Source: Thermoleophilaceae bacterium
GTDB taxonomy: Bacteria; Actinomycetota; Thermoleophilia; Solirubrobacterales; Thermoleophilaceae
Assembly: GCA_030447905.1 (NCBI GenBank)
Contig: JAUJNZ010000001.1
Coordinates: 210,430 to 274,429, forward strand
Direction of reading: 5' to 3'
DNA length: 64,000 bases
This document shows, piece by piece, positions 16,928 through 25,593 of this stretch (its first letter is position 1; every line of letters begins with the position of its first letter). Below the pieces are notes generated by a model. The model searched no databases and was not told the origin of the DNA. It worked only from the letters and a program-made list of their open reading frames with translations. The position numbers and the translations under genes are program-made.

Positions 16928-18312
16928 GCGGCGTCGACCCCGGCGTCTTCAAGGCCTACGACGTTCGCGGCATCTACCCCGACGAGCTCGACGAGGAGGG
17001 CGCCCGCCTCATCGGCCGGGCGTTCGCGAGCGTGCTCGCCGGTACCGAGGAAAAGCCCGTCGACGAACTGCGGGTCGGAGTCGGACGCGACATGCGCCTG
17101 GAGGCCGAGGACATGGCGGCCGCCTACGCCGACGGCCTGCGTTCGGCGGGGGCGAGCGTGCTCGACGTCGGCGAGGTCGGGACCGAGGTTCTGTACTTCG
17201 CGGTCGGCGCGCGTGATCTCGACGGCGGACTCGCGTGCACGGCCTCGCACAATCCGGCCGACTACACCGGCGCCAAGCTCGTCCGGCGGGGGGCGCTGCC
17301 GCTGTCGGGCGACACCGGCATCGGCGAGCTACGCGAGCACGTGATGGCGGACGATCCGTCCCCCGCGGCGGATGGTGACCGGCGGGGTGGCTACGAGACC
17401 GCCGACGTCGGGGAGGAGTTCCGCCGGCGGGTCCTGTCCTTCATCGATCCCGAGCGGATCCGGCCGATGAAGGTCGTGCTCGACGGCGCCCACGGAATGG
17501 CCGGTCCGATGGTCGGGCCCCTCCTCGAGGGCCTCCCGCTCGAGCGCGTCGAGACCTACTGGGAGCCGGACGGACGCTTTCCCGAGCACCATCCCAACCC
17601 CCTGCTCGAGGAGAACCGCCGCTTCGTGACCGAGCGGGTGCTCTCCGAGGGCGCCGAGCTCGGGATCGCCTGGGACGGCGACGCCGACCGCTGCTTCTTC
17701 ATCGACGACAAGGGACGGTTCGTCGACGGGGACTTCCTCACCGTCCTGCTTGCCGAGTGGATCCTGCGGATGGAGCCCGGCGCCACGATCCTCTACGACG
17801 TGCGCGCGAGCCGAGCGGTCCGCGACGTGGTAGAGCGCAACGGGGGGCAGGCGCTGATCAACCGCGCCGGCCACGCGTTCTTCAAGAGTCGCATGCGTGA
17901 GACCGGCGCGGCCTTCGGCGGCGAGGTCTCGGGGCACTACTACTTTCGCGATTTCTACTGTGCGGATTCGGGGGCGATACCCGCCCTGCTCGTCCTCGAG
18001 CTTCTCTCGCGTGAGGATCAGCGCATGAGCGAGCTGCTTGCCCCCCTGCACGAGCGCTACTTCGTGTCCGGGGAGATCAACTCGGAGGTCGAGGACGTCG
18101 ACGCGAAGATGGAGGAGCTCGAGCAGCGCTACGCGGAGGCCGGCGCCGAGATCGGGCACCTCGACGGCGTGTCGGTCGAGTTCGAGGACTGGCACTTCAA
18201 CGTCCGGCCCTCGAACACCGAGCCGCTCCTGCGCCTCAACCTCGAGTCGCTCGTCTCCGAGGAGCACATGGAGGAGCGCCGCGACGAGGTGCTCGGCCTG
18301 ATCCGCGACTGA
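16924..18312 (+). CDS. manB: phosphomannomutase/phosphoglucomutase
   Basis: Alpha-D-phosphohexomutase of 462 residues. FKAYDVRGIYPDELDEE opens the protein. The active-site serine is in CTASHNPADYTG and the Mg2+ loop is AWDGDADRCFFID. The sugar-specificity loop is GGEVSGHYYFRDFYCADSG and the phosphate-binding loop RPSNTEPLLRLNLES. The GEVSGH loop is typical of PMM/PGM enzymes that interconvert 6-phospho and 1-phospho forms of mannose or glucose. It is translationally coupled to the HIT gene (ATGA overlap). It probably supplies sugar nucleotides for envelope glycans. Confidence 0.92.
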   Translation: MSGVDPGVFKAYDVRGIYPDELDEEGARLIGRAFASVLAGTEEKPVDELRVGVGRDMRLEAEDMAAAYADGLRSAGASVLDVGEVGTEVLYFAVGARDLDGGLACTASHNPADYTGAKLVRRGALPLSGDTGIGELREHVMADDPSPAADGDRRGGYETADVGEEFRRRVLSFIDPERIRPMKVVLDGAHGMAGPMVGPLLEGLPLERVETYWEPDGRFPEHHPNPLLEENRRFVTERVLSEGAELGIAWDGDADRCFFIDDKGRFVDGDFLTVLLAEWILRMEPGATILYDVRASRAVRDVVERNGGQALINRAGHAFFKSRMRETGAAFGGEVSGHYYFRDFYCADSGAIPALLVLELLSREDQRMSELLAPLHERYFVSGEINSEVEDVDAKMEELEQRYAEAGAEIGHLDGVSVEFEDWHFNVRPSNTEPLLRLNLESLVSEEHMEERRDEVLGLIRD

Positions 18313-18339
18313 GCGACTCGCGGTCCGGCGAGCTCGGGA

Positions 18340-19596
18340 TCAGGCGATCCGGAGCGGCTCGCCACGCTCGACGTACAGCTCCGCGAGCTCGAAATCAACC
18401 CGCTTGCCGAGCTCGCGGTCGAGCCGGGCACGAAGCGCGTCGTAGCGGCGCGCCGCCTCGCTCTCGCGTTCTCGGAGCAGGCACAGGGCGATCAGCCGGC
18501 GTTGGATCCCCGTGTCGAGAGGGTGCAGCTCCGCCGCTCGCTCGACCCGGACGGCGGCGGCATCGGGATCGCCGGCGTCGAGGGCGAGCTGTCCAGCGGC
18601 GAGCAGCCCACGGGTCGCCAGGTTGCGCAGCCGCTCGCGCTCGACGAACGCCCACTCAGCAGACGGCTCGTCGGCCAGGAAGTCGCCTTCGTAGAGGCGC
18701 AGGCCGGCCTCGAGCGACTCCGAGGCGGCCGACGCCTCGCCGCGCGCGAAGGCGGCGAGCCCGGCCTCTACGGCGGCGGCGAACTCGTCGGCGTCGACCC
18801 GGACGCGTGCCCGGTCGACCGCATACCCGCCGTTGCGGGCGACGATGAAGGCGGAGGGATCGCCGCTGGAGCGCGTCGGCTCGATCCGCTGGCGCAGAAC
18901 GTGCACGACGTAGCGGACGGTCGCCGGGGCGCCGCGTCCGGTGGCGGGCCACAGCGCCTCGGCGATCTCCTCGGCGGTCAGCGTCCGGTCGCGCTCGCAG
19001 ACGAGCAGCTTGAGGAGCTGGCCCGCCCGGTGCTCGAGCCAGGCGCCTCCGATCGGACCCTCGGCGCTCTCGACACGCGTGCGCCCCAGCGTGCAGACCT
19101 TCAGGCGAGGTCGCCCGGTCCAGTGCGGCTCGGTGCGCCGGCGCCGGTCGGCGCGCTCGCCTGGCCGCAGTGCGACCAGGACGTGCCCCTGCGGCTGCTC
19201 GAACGGGGTGGCCGTTACCCAGGCGGCGTCGCCGACGGCCGCCGACGGAAGGTCGATGCGGATCTCGGGAAGGGGCGCGTTGGCCGCGCGGGCGAGCTCG
19301 GTCAGGCAGTCGCGGGGCAGCGGGCCCTTGGGGTCATGGCAGCGGAAGAGGTCACAGCAACGCGCCGGCGCGCCGTCGGGCTGCTCGAGCGCTCCCTCGA
19401 GCTGCTCGCGCGCCATCGCGTTGAGGGCAACGACCTGCCGCGCGGGATCGATCACCGCGACCCCGTGGGGAAGGCGATCGAGGATCGCCTTAGCGAGCTC
19501 TCCGTCTGTGATTCCGCCCGGCTCGCCCACCTCCGCGGCCGGCGAAGGCGGTCCGCCGCGCGCGGTAGTGGTCGATGGGTTCAGCCGCTGGCTCAC
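18340..19596 (-). CDS. PAS-sensor SARP-type transcriptional regulator
   Basis: 418 residues. Residues about 30-140 look like a PAS domain (ILDRLPHGVAVIDPARQVVA) and carry a cysteine cluster in ARCCDLFRCHDPKGPLPRDC that could bind a metal or cofactor. A winged-helix DNA-binding domain follows (RAGQLLKLLVCERDRTLTAE, EEIAEALWP, TVRYVVHVLRQRIEP). The bacterial transcriptional activator domain comes last (LYEGDFLADEPSAEWAFVER). BTAD plus winged helix defines the SARP family. No target gene is obvious. The gene converges on manB with 27 bases between stops. Confidence 0.85.
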   Translation of the reverse strand: MSQRLNPSTTTARGGPPSPAAEVGEPGGITDGELAKAILDRLPHGVAVIDPARQVVALNAMAREQLEGALEQPDGAPARCCDLFRCHDPKGPLPRDCLTELARAANAPLPEIRIDLPSAAVGDAAWVTATPFEQPQGHVLVALRPGERADRRRRTEPHWTGRPRLKVCTLGRTRVESAEGPIGGAWLEHRAGQLLKLLVCERDRTLTAEEIAEALWPATGRGAPATVRYVVHVLRQRIEPTRSSGDPSAFIVARNGGYAVDRARVRVDADEFAAAVEAGLAAFARGEASAASESLEAGLRLYEGDFLADEPSAEWAFVERERLRNLATRGLLAAGQLALDAGDPDAAAVRVERAAELHPLDTGIQRRLIALCLLRERESEAARRYDALRARLDRELGKRVDFELAELYVERGEPLRIA

Positions 19597-20044
19597 TCGT
19601 TCTTGGACGCAAAGCCCGGTCGGTTGTTAGGGCGTCGCTCTGGACGGGACGGCAGGAGACGCTCATCGCGCGCCTGAGGACGAGCACGGCCTCCCCGGTT
19701 GCTCGCTGCGCTCGGCCAGGCCTACGGCACCGTCGCCGGGGTGGTCCGGCGCCGCGGCCGCCTATCTCGCGACAAACGAGAGTCTCTCTGGAGCCCCGAC
19801 TCGCGCAGGCTACTGACGGAGCACGCCGATCCGTCGCCGCTGAATGGAATCGATCATCTAGGGTCTCCGTCCTCGTGCGCTTGTCCATCCTCGACGGGGA
19901 CTCCCTCGACGCCGACCACCTAGTCGAGGATGAGCCTCTCACGCCGTGGTGGAGATGGGACCGATTCCGGGCGCCCGCTCGAGGGGCTCGTGCGCGCTTC
20001 GTGGCCCCCGACTAGGGCCGTGCGGGTTCGGGAATAGGCCACGG
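19597..20044. other. intergenic, no gene recognised
   Basis: Divergent spacer between the SARP regulator and the phospholipid genes. No frame has convincing protein composition. It presumably holds both promoters, but I cannot point to clear -35/-10 pairs. Confidence 0.45.
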
Positions 20045-20647
20045 ATGGGGAGGGCTCCCAGCGATAGCGCGGGGGGCGATCGTCTCCGCTTCCTGCGCTC
20101 CTTTCTCGCGAGTCCCCGCAAGGTCGGTGCCGTTCTGCCGACCTCGCGGCGGACCGTAGACAACACCCTCGACCTCGCGCCGCTCGAGGAGGCGCGGTGG
20201 GTGGTGGAGCTCGGCGCGGGCACCGGCGTATACACGCGCGGGATCCTCGAGCGCGTGGGCTCCGACGCCCGCGTGGTCGCCTTCGAGGTCGACGCCCAGC
20301 TGTCGTCTATCCTCGCCTCGCAGCTGCGGGACCCACGGCTGAGCGTCGTGAGCGACTCCGCGGTAAACGTCGCTCGCCACCTCGACGGCGCCGCGGTCGA
20401 CGTGATCGTCTCGGCGGTCCCATTCACATCCCTCCCCGTGCCCGAGCGCAAGCAGATCCTCCGCGCCGCGCGTGACGCGCTCGGGCGTGAGGGCATCATG
20501 CTCGTGCTGCAATATTCTCCGCTCATCGAGCGCGAGCTCCGCCAGACCTTCACTTACGTCCGGCGACGGCTGTCGCCGCTCAACGTGCCGCCCGCCTTTC
20601 TGTTCGCTTGTCAGGGCGACCCTCGGTCGCCTGCGGGGGAGCGATGA
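20045..20647 (+). CDS. PmtA-like phospholipid/SAM methyltransferase
   Basis: 200-residue class I SAM-dependent methyltransferase. It starts with RLRFLRSFLASPRKVGAVLP, the membrane-association helix seen in rhizobial phosphatidylethanolamine N-methyltransferases. The SAM motif is WVVELGAGTGVYTRGILERV, and the acidic residue after strand 2 is in VVAFEVDAQLSS. The post-motif region has IVSAVPFTSLP in place of the usual SGLPF-type motif. It overlaps the Psd-like decarboxylase start (ATGA), with PssA next, so a role in methylating phosphatidylethanolamine is a reasonable inference. An rRNA dimethyltransferase is the alternative. Confidence 0.75.
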   Translation: MGRAPSDSAGGDRLRFLRSFLASPRKVGAVLPTSRRTVDNTLDLAPLEEARWVVELGAGTGVYTRGILERVGSDARVVAFEVDAQLSSILASQLRDPRLSVVSDSAVNVARHLDGAAVDVIVSAVPFTSLPVPERKQILRAARDALGREGIMLVLQYSPLIERELRQTFTYVRRRLSPLNVPPAFLFACQGDPRSPAGER

Positions 20648-21342
20648 CCTGGCGCGGCCTGCGGGAGGCGCGACGCTACCTCGTCGTTGTCGCGGGGCTC
20701 GAGGCGGTCCTGGTGGCGGTCGGCTTTCGCGGCGCCGCGCGGGTGCTACTCGCTGCCGCGGCGCCCGCCCTGCTCTGCTTTCGTGACCCCGAGCGTCGCC
20801 TCGACCCCGACGAGAGCGTCGTCTACGCCGTCGCCGACGGGGTGGTGACCGAGGTCGATCGGGTGGTCGAGCCCTGGCTCGAAAGCCCGGAGGCCACGCG
20901 CGTGAGTACCTTCCTGGCCCTCTACGACGTTCATGTGACGCGCAGTCCCGTGGCGGGGCGACTCGCGCTCGAGGAAGAGCTAGCGGGTGGCTTTCGGCCG
21001 GCCTTCGAGCGTGCCGCCGAGGAGAACCGCCGCCGCCGCCTCGCCATCGACGGCCGTCGAGGGCGGGTGGTGGTCACCCAGGTGGCGGGAATGGTCGCGC
21101 GGCGCGTCGCGCCGTGGGTGAGGGTCGGGCAGGACCTCACCGCGGGACAGCGGCTCGCCATGATCCACTTCGGCTCGCGGGTCGATGTAGTTCTGCCGGC
21201 GGACAGCGCCGAGGTCTGCGTGCGCGTCGGCGAGCGGGTGCGGGCCGGCGCCACCCCGCTCGCCCGCTATCGAGCCGTCGACCAAGAGCGCGACCGCCAC
21301 GACTCGATCTCCCGCGCCCGTGGTGAGGAAGTCGCCGCGTGA
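20644..21342 (+). CDS. psd: phosphatidylserine decarboxylase, short proenzyme type
   Basis: 232-residue member of the short Psd class that makes phosphatidylethanolamine from phosphatidylserine. Hydrophobic N-terminal segments (YLVVVAGLEAVLVAVGF) precede CFRDPERRLDPDES and VVYAVADGVVTEVDRV. VSTFLALYDVHVTRSPVAGR is the conserved core. The self-cleavage site is IHFGSRVDVVLP, where the serine of GSR would become the pyruvoyl group. It starts at the ATG overlapping the methyltransferase stop and overlaps pssA by 4 bases (GTGA). Confidence 0.88.
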   Translation: MTWRGLREARRYLVVVAGLEAVLVAVGFRGAARVLLAAAAPALLCFRDPERRLDPDESVVYAVADGVVTEVDRVVEPWLESPEATRVSTFLALYDVHVTRSPVAGRLALEEELAGGFRPAFERAAEENRRRRLAIDGRRGRVVVTQVAGMVARRVAPWVRVGQDLTAGQRLAMIHFGSRVDVVLPADSAEVCVRVGERVRAGATPLARYRAVDQERDRHDSISRARGEEVAA

Positions 21343-21935
21343 AGGACTTCGTAAATCCCGCCAGCCTCGTGACGAGCGGCAACCTCGTGGCCGGCTTCCT
21401 GGCCCTCGTCCTCGCCGCGCAGGGCGAGTTCGAATGGGCGGCCGCCCTGGTGGGGGTGGCGGCGGCGTGCGACAGCGTCGACGGGATCGTCGCCCGGCGC
21501 CAGCGGTGCGAGAGCGTGTTCGGCTCGCGGCTCGATTCGCTCGCCGATCTGCTCTCCTTCGGGGCGGCGCCCGCGCTCATCCTCTACGGCGGGCCCCTCG
21601 ACGGCATCGCGGTCGCCGGAATGGGCGCGTGCCTGGCCTTTGTGCTCTCCGGGGCGTGGCGCCTCGCGCGCTTCTCGCTGCTCGAGAACCGCGACTTCTT
21701 CGTTGGCTTTCCGATTCCCCCGGCCGCGGTGATCGTCGTGGCCCTCGCCGTGACCGGCATACCAGCCGCTCTCGTATGGCTCGCCACGGTGGTCCTGTCC
21801 GCCCTGATGGTCAGCACGTTGCCGATTCCGACGCTCGGGGGGCTAGTGCGCGACCTGCTGCGCCGGGGAAGCTCCGACTTCGAGATGGCCCCCGCGCCCG
21901 ACGTGCCCGACCAGGCGCCGCGACCGAGCCCCTGA
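21339..21935 (+). CDS. pssA: CDP-diacylglycerol-serine O-phosphatidyltransferase
   Basis: 198-residue CDP-alcohol phosphatidyltransferase. The signature D-x2-DG-x2-AR-x8-G-x3-D-x3-D is complete in DSVDGIVARR through GSRLDSLADLLSFG. Several hydrophobic helices follow, and FVGFPIPPAAVIV is typical of PssA. It makes phosphatidylserine from CDP-diacylglycerol and serine, feeding the coupled Psd upstream. The GTG start overlaps the psd stop. Confidence 0.9.
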   Translation: MKDFVNPASLVTSGNLVAGFLALVLAAQGEFEWAAALVGVAAACDSVDGIVARRQRCESVFGSRLDSLADLLSFGAAPALILYGGPLDGIAVAGMGACLAFVLSGAWRLARFSLLENRDFFVGFPIPPAAVIVVALAVTGIPAALVWLATVVLSALMVSTLPIPTLGGLVRDLLRRGSSDFEMAPAPDVPDQAPRPSP

Positions 21936-21945
21936 TCTCCTAGAG

Positions 21946-22062
21946 GTGCTCGGCGTGGCGACGGCGGCCACGGCGGCGACGCTGTACAGCATCGGGGTCA
22001 CGCTCCAGCGCCTCGAGGCCCGGAAGACGCTCGTAACTCCCTCCACCGCCGAGGGTAATCAG
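21946..22062 (+). pseudogene. N-terminal fragment of a DMT-type membrane transporter
   Basis: A GTG at 21946 with a TAGAGG site gives MLGVATAATAATLYSIGVTL followed by QRLEARKT, which resembles the first helix of EamA/NIPA-like DMT transporters (x-LYnvGvaLQaLEAR). The similarity stops after about 30 residues, and the diacylglycerol kinase gene starts at 22067 in another frame. The rest of the transporter is missing. The assignment rests on one helix and is tentative. Confidence 0.35.
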
Positions 22063-22066
22063 CTCG

Positions 22067-23059
22067 ATGACCGTCGCGGAGACCGCGCTCGAGCGCGCCG
22101 AGGACCTCGCCGAGCGCGTGCTACCCGAGCGCACGTCGAAGCGGCGGATGCTCGTGATCGTCAATCCTTATGCGACCACGGTCTCCGACCGGCTGCGCAA
22201 CCTCGTCGTCTACGCGCTCGGCGCCCGCTACTCGGTCGAGGCCGTCGAGACCCGGGCGCGATCCCACGCCACCGAGCTGTGCCGCGAGGCGGCCGCCGCC
22301 CGCTACGACGTGGTCGTCGCCTTTGGCGGCGACGGGACGATCAACGAGGCGGCCAACGGCCTGGCCGGCAGCGACGTTCCCCTCACTTGCCTGCCGGGCG
22401 GCTCGACCAACGTCTTCTGCCGTACGCTGGGCATTCCCGCCGACGTGGTCGACGCCACCGAGCACCTGCTCGCGCTCGCCGACGATTTCCGGCCCCGGCG
22501 CGTCGATCTCGGCCGCGTCGACGACCGCCACTTCGTGTTCGCCTCGGGCGTCGGCCTCGACGCGAGCGTAGTCGAGCGCGTGGACAGCCGCCCGCACCTC
22601 AAGGCCAGCATGCGCGAGTGGTACTTCACGTACTCGGCGGTCTCGACCTTCCTGCGGCGGTACCTGGTGAGCGCTCCGCGCGTGCGCGTGGAGGCCGGCG
22701 GGCAAACGGTCGATGGGGTCACCGTGATCGTGCAGAACGGCGACCCCTTCACGTTCTTCGGATCCCGACCAATCCGGGTCTGCGAGGGGGCGGGTCTCGA
22801 GCTGGGAACGATCTCGCTGGCCGTGCTCAAGCGCGCGCGCCCAATCGAGCTGCCGACGGTGCTACCGCGGATGTTCTCGGGGCGGGCCTCCACCGTACAG
22901 CGACACCGCCAGATCGAGGGGTTTCCCGGCGTGCGCGAGGCCAGGGTGACTGCCGTGGGCGGTAAGTCCTTCCCGCTCGAGGTCGACGGCGACTATCTCG
23001 GCGAGCGCGACGCGGTCGTGTACGGGGTCCGGCCCGCAGCGTTGCGGGTGGTGGCCTGA
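22067..23059 (+). CDS. diacylglycerol kinase family lipid kinase
   Basis: 330-residue DAGK/YegS-type lipid kinase. RMLVIVNPYATTVSDRLRNL opens the catalytic domain and VVVAFGGDGTINEAANGLAG contains the GGDGT nucleotide loop. LTCLPGGSTNVFCRTLGIP is the conserved loop after it. The C-terminal beta domain ends with FPLEVDGDYLGERDAVVYGV. It probably phosphorylates diacylglycerol or a related lipid, recycling it toward CDP-diacylglycerol for the PssA-Psd branch just upstream. Confidence 0.9.
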   Translation: MTVAETALERAEDLAERVLPERTSKRRMLVIVNPYATTVSDRLRNLVVYALGARYSVEAVETRARSHATELCREAAAARYDVVVAFGGDGTINEAANGLAGSDVPLTCLPGGSTNVFCRTLGIPADVVDATEHLLALADDFRPRRVDLGRVDDRHFVFASGVGLDASVVERVDSRPHLKASMREWYFTYSAVSTFLRRYLVSAPRVRVEAGGQTVDGVTVIVQNGDPFTFFGSRPIRVCEGAGLELGTISLAVLKRARPIELPTVLPRMFSGRASTVQRHRQIEGFPGVREARVTAVGGKSFPLEVDGDYLGERDAVVYGVRPAALRVVA

Positions 23060-23089
23060 CCGCTTCTCCCGCGGCCTCCGCACGGGTGC

Positions 23090-25546
23090 TCAGCCAGTCG
23101 GCGTCACACGGTAGGCGTCGAACACCGAGTCGACGTTGCGCAGTCGCCCGACGCAGTTCTTGAGGGTCTGGGTGTCCCCCACCTCGACGACGAAGCGGTT
23201 CTTGACCATCGGGTACTCGGTCACGCAGCGGGCCTCGACGATGTTGACGCCCGTCTCGGAGAACGTGCGCGAGAGATCCTCGAGCAGGCGATGGCGGTCA
23301 TAGCCGTCGACCTGCAGCTCGGCGCGGAAGGACGAGGCACCCTCGCCGTCCCAGGCTACGTCGGCGAAGCGCTCGGCGCTGCGCGCCAGCGCGCGCGCGT
23401 TCGTGCACTCCTCGTGGTGGATCGTGATGCCCTTGCCGAGCGAGATGTAGCCGACGATCGGATCGCCCGGTACGGGGCGACAGCACTTGGCGAGGCGGAC
23501 CATCACATCATCGATCCCCTCGACCTTGATGCCCAGGCCGGACGAGGAGCTCGTCGGCTTGGCCGCGGCTCCACGCCGGGGCGCGATGAGCTCGCCGGCG
23601 CCGCGGGGCTCCTCGTCGGCGGCCTCCCCCTGCTTGAGGCGCTGCATGAGCTTGTTGACGACTACGGTGGCCGAGATCTTCGACCCGCCGAGGGCGATGT
23701 AGAAGTCCTCGCCCTTCTTGAAACCCATCTCGCGGATGACGTCGGCGAGCAGCGGCGATCCGGCCATCTTCTGGGCCGGGAGGCCGGCGCGGCGCAGGTG
23801 CTCCTGCAGGGTCTCGCGGCCGACGCGCTCGGAGTCCTCACGGTGCTCGCGCTTGAACCAGGCACGGATCTTCGACTGCGCGCGAGTCGTCTTGGCGAGC
23901 GCGAGCCAGTCGCGGGAGGGTCCGCGCTCATGCTTGGAGGTCAGGACCTCGACGATGTCGCCCGACTGGAGCTCGTAGTGCAGGGGAACTATCTTGCCGT
24001 TGACCTTGGCTCCCACGCAGCGGTGTCCGACGTCGGTGTGGACGGCGTAAGCGAAGTCGAGCGGCGTCGCGCCCGCGGCGAGCGACTTGACCTCGCCCTT
24101 GGGCGTGAACACGAAGACCTCGTCTTCGAACAGGTCGGCCTTGAGCGTCTCGGCGAACTCCTGCGGATCGGACAGCTCGTTCTGCCAATCCACGAGGTGT
24201 CGCAACCACTCGACGCGCTCGTCGCGCGTGCGGGCGTCGACGCGACCATCGCCGTCGGTGGGGTCGTCCTTGTAGACCCAGTGCGCGGCGACGCCGTACT
24301 CGGCGGTGGCGTGCATGTCGCGGGTGCGGATCTGGATCTCGAGCGGGCGTCCCTCGGGCCCGATCACCGTGGTGTGGAGGGCCTGGTAGCCGTTGAACTT
24401 GGGCATCGCCACCCAATCCTTGAAGCGCCCGGGCAACGGCTTCCAGAGCGAGTGGATGACGCCGATGGCGCCGTAGCAGTCCTTGACCGACCCCACGAGC
24501 ACGCGCATCGCGGTCAGGTCGTAGATCTCGTTGAACTCGCGGCCCTTACGCGCCATCTTCACGTAGATCGAGTAGAAGTGCTTGGCCCGGCCGGAGATGT
24601 CGGCGTCGATCCCGACGTCCTCGAGCTCCTGCTCGAGGTAATGCCCGGCGCGCTCCACGTAGCCCTCGCGTTCGATCCTCTGCTGGTTGACGAGCGCCTT
24701 GATGTCCTTGTACTTGCGCGGGTGCAGGGTCTGGAAAGCCAGGTCCTCGAGCTCCCATTTGATCGCGTGGATGCCGAGTCGGTGGGCGAGCGGCGCGTAG
24801 ATGTCGAGGGTTTCCTTTGACTTCTCCTTCTGCTTGTCCTTGGCCAGCGCACCGATCGTGCGCATGTTGTGGAGGCGGTCGGCGAGCTTGACGAGGATGA
24901 CCCGCAGGTCCGCCGCCATCGCGAGCATCATCTTGCGGTAGTTCTCGGCCTGGCGGTCGTCGTTGGACTGGAACGTGATGCCCGCGAGCTTGGTCACCCC
25001 GTCGACGAGCTCGGCGACCTCGTCCCCGAACTCCGACCGGACCTCGTCGAGCGACGCGCTCGTGTCCTCGACGGTGTCATGGAGAAGCGCGGCGACCAGC
25101 GTCGCCGTGTCCGCCCGCATGCCCGCGCAGATCTTTGCGACCCCCACGGGGTGGGTGATGAAGTGCTCGCCCGAGCGGCGGCGCTGATCGGCGTGGTGAT
25201 CGCACGCGAAGGCAAAGGCGCTCGCGACGGCGTCGCGGTCGATCGACTGCGGGGCCTCCTCGGCGTGCTCGGCGATGACCGCGAAGAGGTCGTCGAGCAG
25301 TCCGCGCTCGCGCTCGTCGAGGTCGTGGGTGGCGGCCGGAGGGATCGTGGAGGCGGTCTCGAGGGGGCCCCGCTGGGCGTCGAAGCCGTTGCCCCCGCCG
25401 GTCTCGTCCACCGGCGTGCGCGTCCCTTCGAGCTCGTCGGCGACCACGCGCGCGCCGGCCTCCGTTGGGGCCTCGGCGTCGTCGCTTCCGTCCTCTTCGG
25501 CGCCGCGCGACCCCGGCGGGGCGCTCGTCTGCGGGATCCTGGTCAT
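23090..25546 (-). CDS. rel: bifunctional (p)ppGpp synthetase/hydrolase
   Basis: Long RSH protein, 818 residues from the ATG at 25546. The hydrolase HD domain has FITHPVGVAKICAGM, LLHDTVEDTSASL and VKLADRLHNMRTI. The synthetase domain has YDLTAMRVLVGSVKDCYGAI and MPKFNGYQALHTTVIGPEG. The TGS domain is VFTPKGEVKSLAAGATPLDF. Zinc-finger (LAKCCRPVPGDPIVGYI) and ACT domains end the protein. Intact HD residues indicate hydrolase function and the intact synthetase loop indicates (p)ppGpp synthesis. A disordered N-terminal extension of about 80 residues is rich in Asp, Glu and Gly. It lies 47 bases downstream of recJ. Confidence 0.95.
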   Translation of the reverse strand: MTRIPQTSAPPGSRGAEEDGSDDAEAPTEAGARVVADELEGTRTPVDETGGGNGFDAQRGPLETASTIPPAATHDLDERERGLLDDLFAVIAEHAEEAPQSIDRDAVASAFAFACDHHADQRRRSGEHFITHPVGVAKICAGMRADTATLVAALLHDTVEDTSASLDEVRSEFGDEVAELVDGVTKLAGITFQSNDDRQAENYRKMMLAMAADLRVILVKLADRLHNMRTIGALAKDKQKEKSKETLDIYAPLAHRLGIHAIKWELEDLAFQTLHPRKYKDIKALVNQQRIEREGYVERAGHYLEQELEDVGIDADISGRAKHFYSIYVKMARKGREFNEIYDLTAMRVLVGSVKDCYGAIGVIHSLWKPLPGRFKDWVAMPKFNGYQALHTTVIGPEGRPLEIQIRTRDMHATAEYGVAAHWVYKDDPTDGDGRVDARTRDERVEWLRHLVDWQNELSDPQEFAETLKADLFEDEVFVFTPKGEVKSLAAGATPLDFAYAVHTDVGHRCVGAKVNGKIVPLHYELQSGDIVEVLTSKHERGPSRDWLALAKTTRAQSKIRAWFKREHREDSERVGRETLQEHLRRAGLPAQKMAGSPLLADVIREMGFKKGEDFYIALGGSKISATVVVNKLMQRLKQGEAADEEPRGAGELIAPRRGAAAKPTSSSSGLGIKVEGIDDVMVRLAKCCRPVPGDPIVGYISLGKGITIHHEECTNARALARSAERFADVAWDGEGASSFRAELQVDGYDRHRLLEDLSRTFSETGVNIVEARCVTEYPMVKNRFVVEVGDTQTLKNCVGRLRNVDSVFDAYRVTPTG

Positions 25547-25593
25547 GGACCCGAGTGTACCCCCGTGGCCGACTTCGCCCCGCGGGGCGGGCG

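Noticed and set aside
21946..22965. 339-codon frame overlapping the diacylglycerol kinase
   Set aside because: Only its first 30 codons look like protein (a transporter fragment). The rest is a shadow of the kinase gene.
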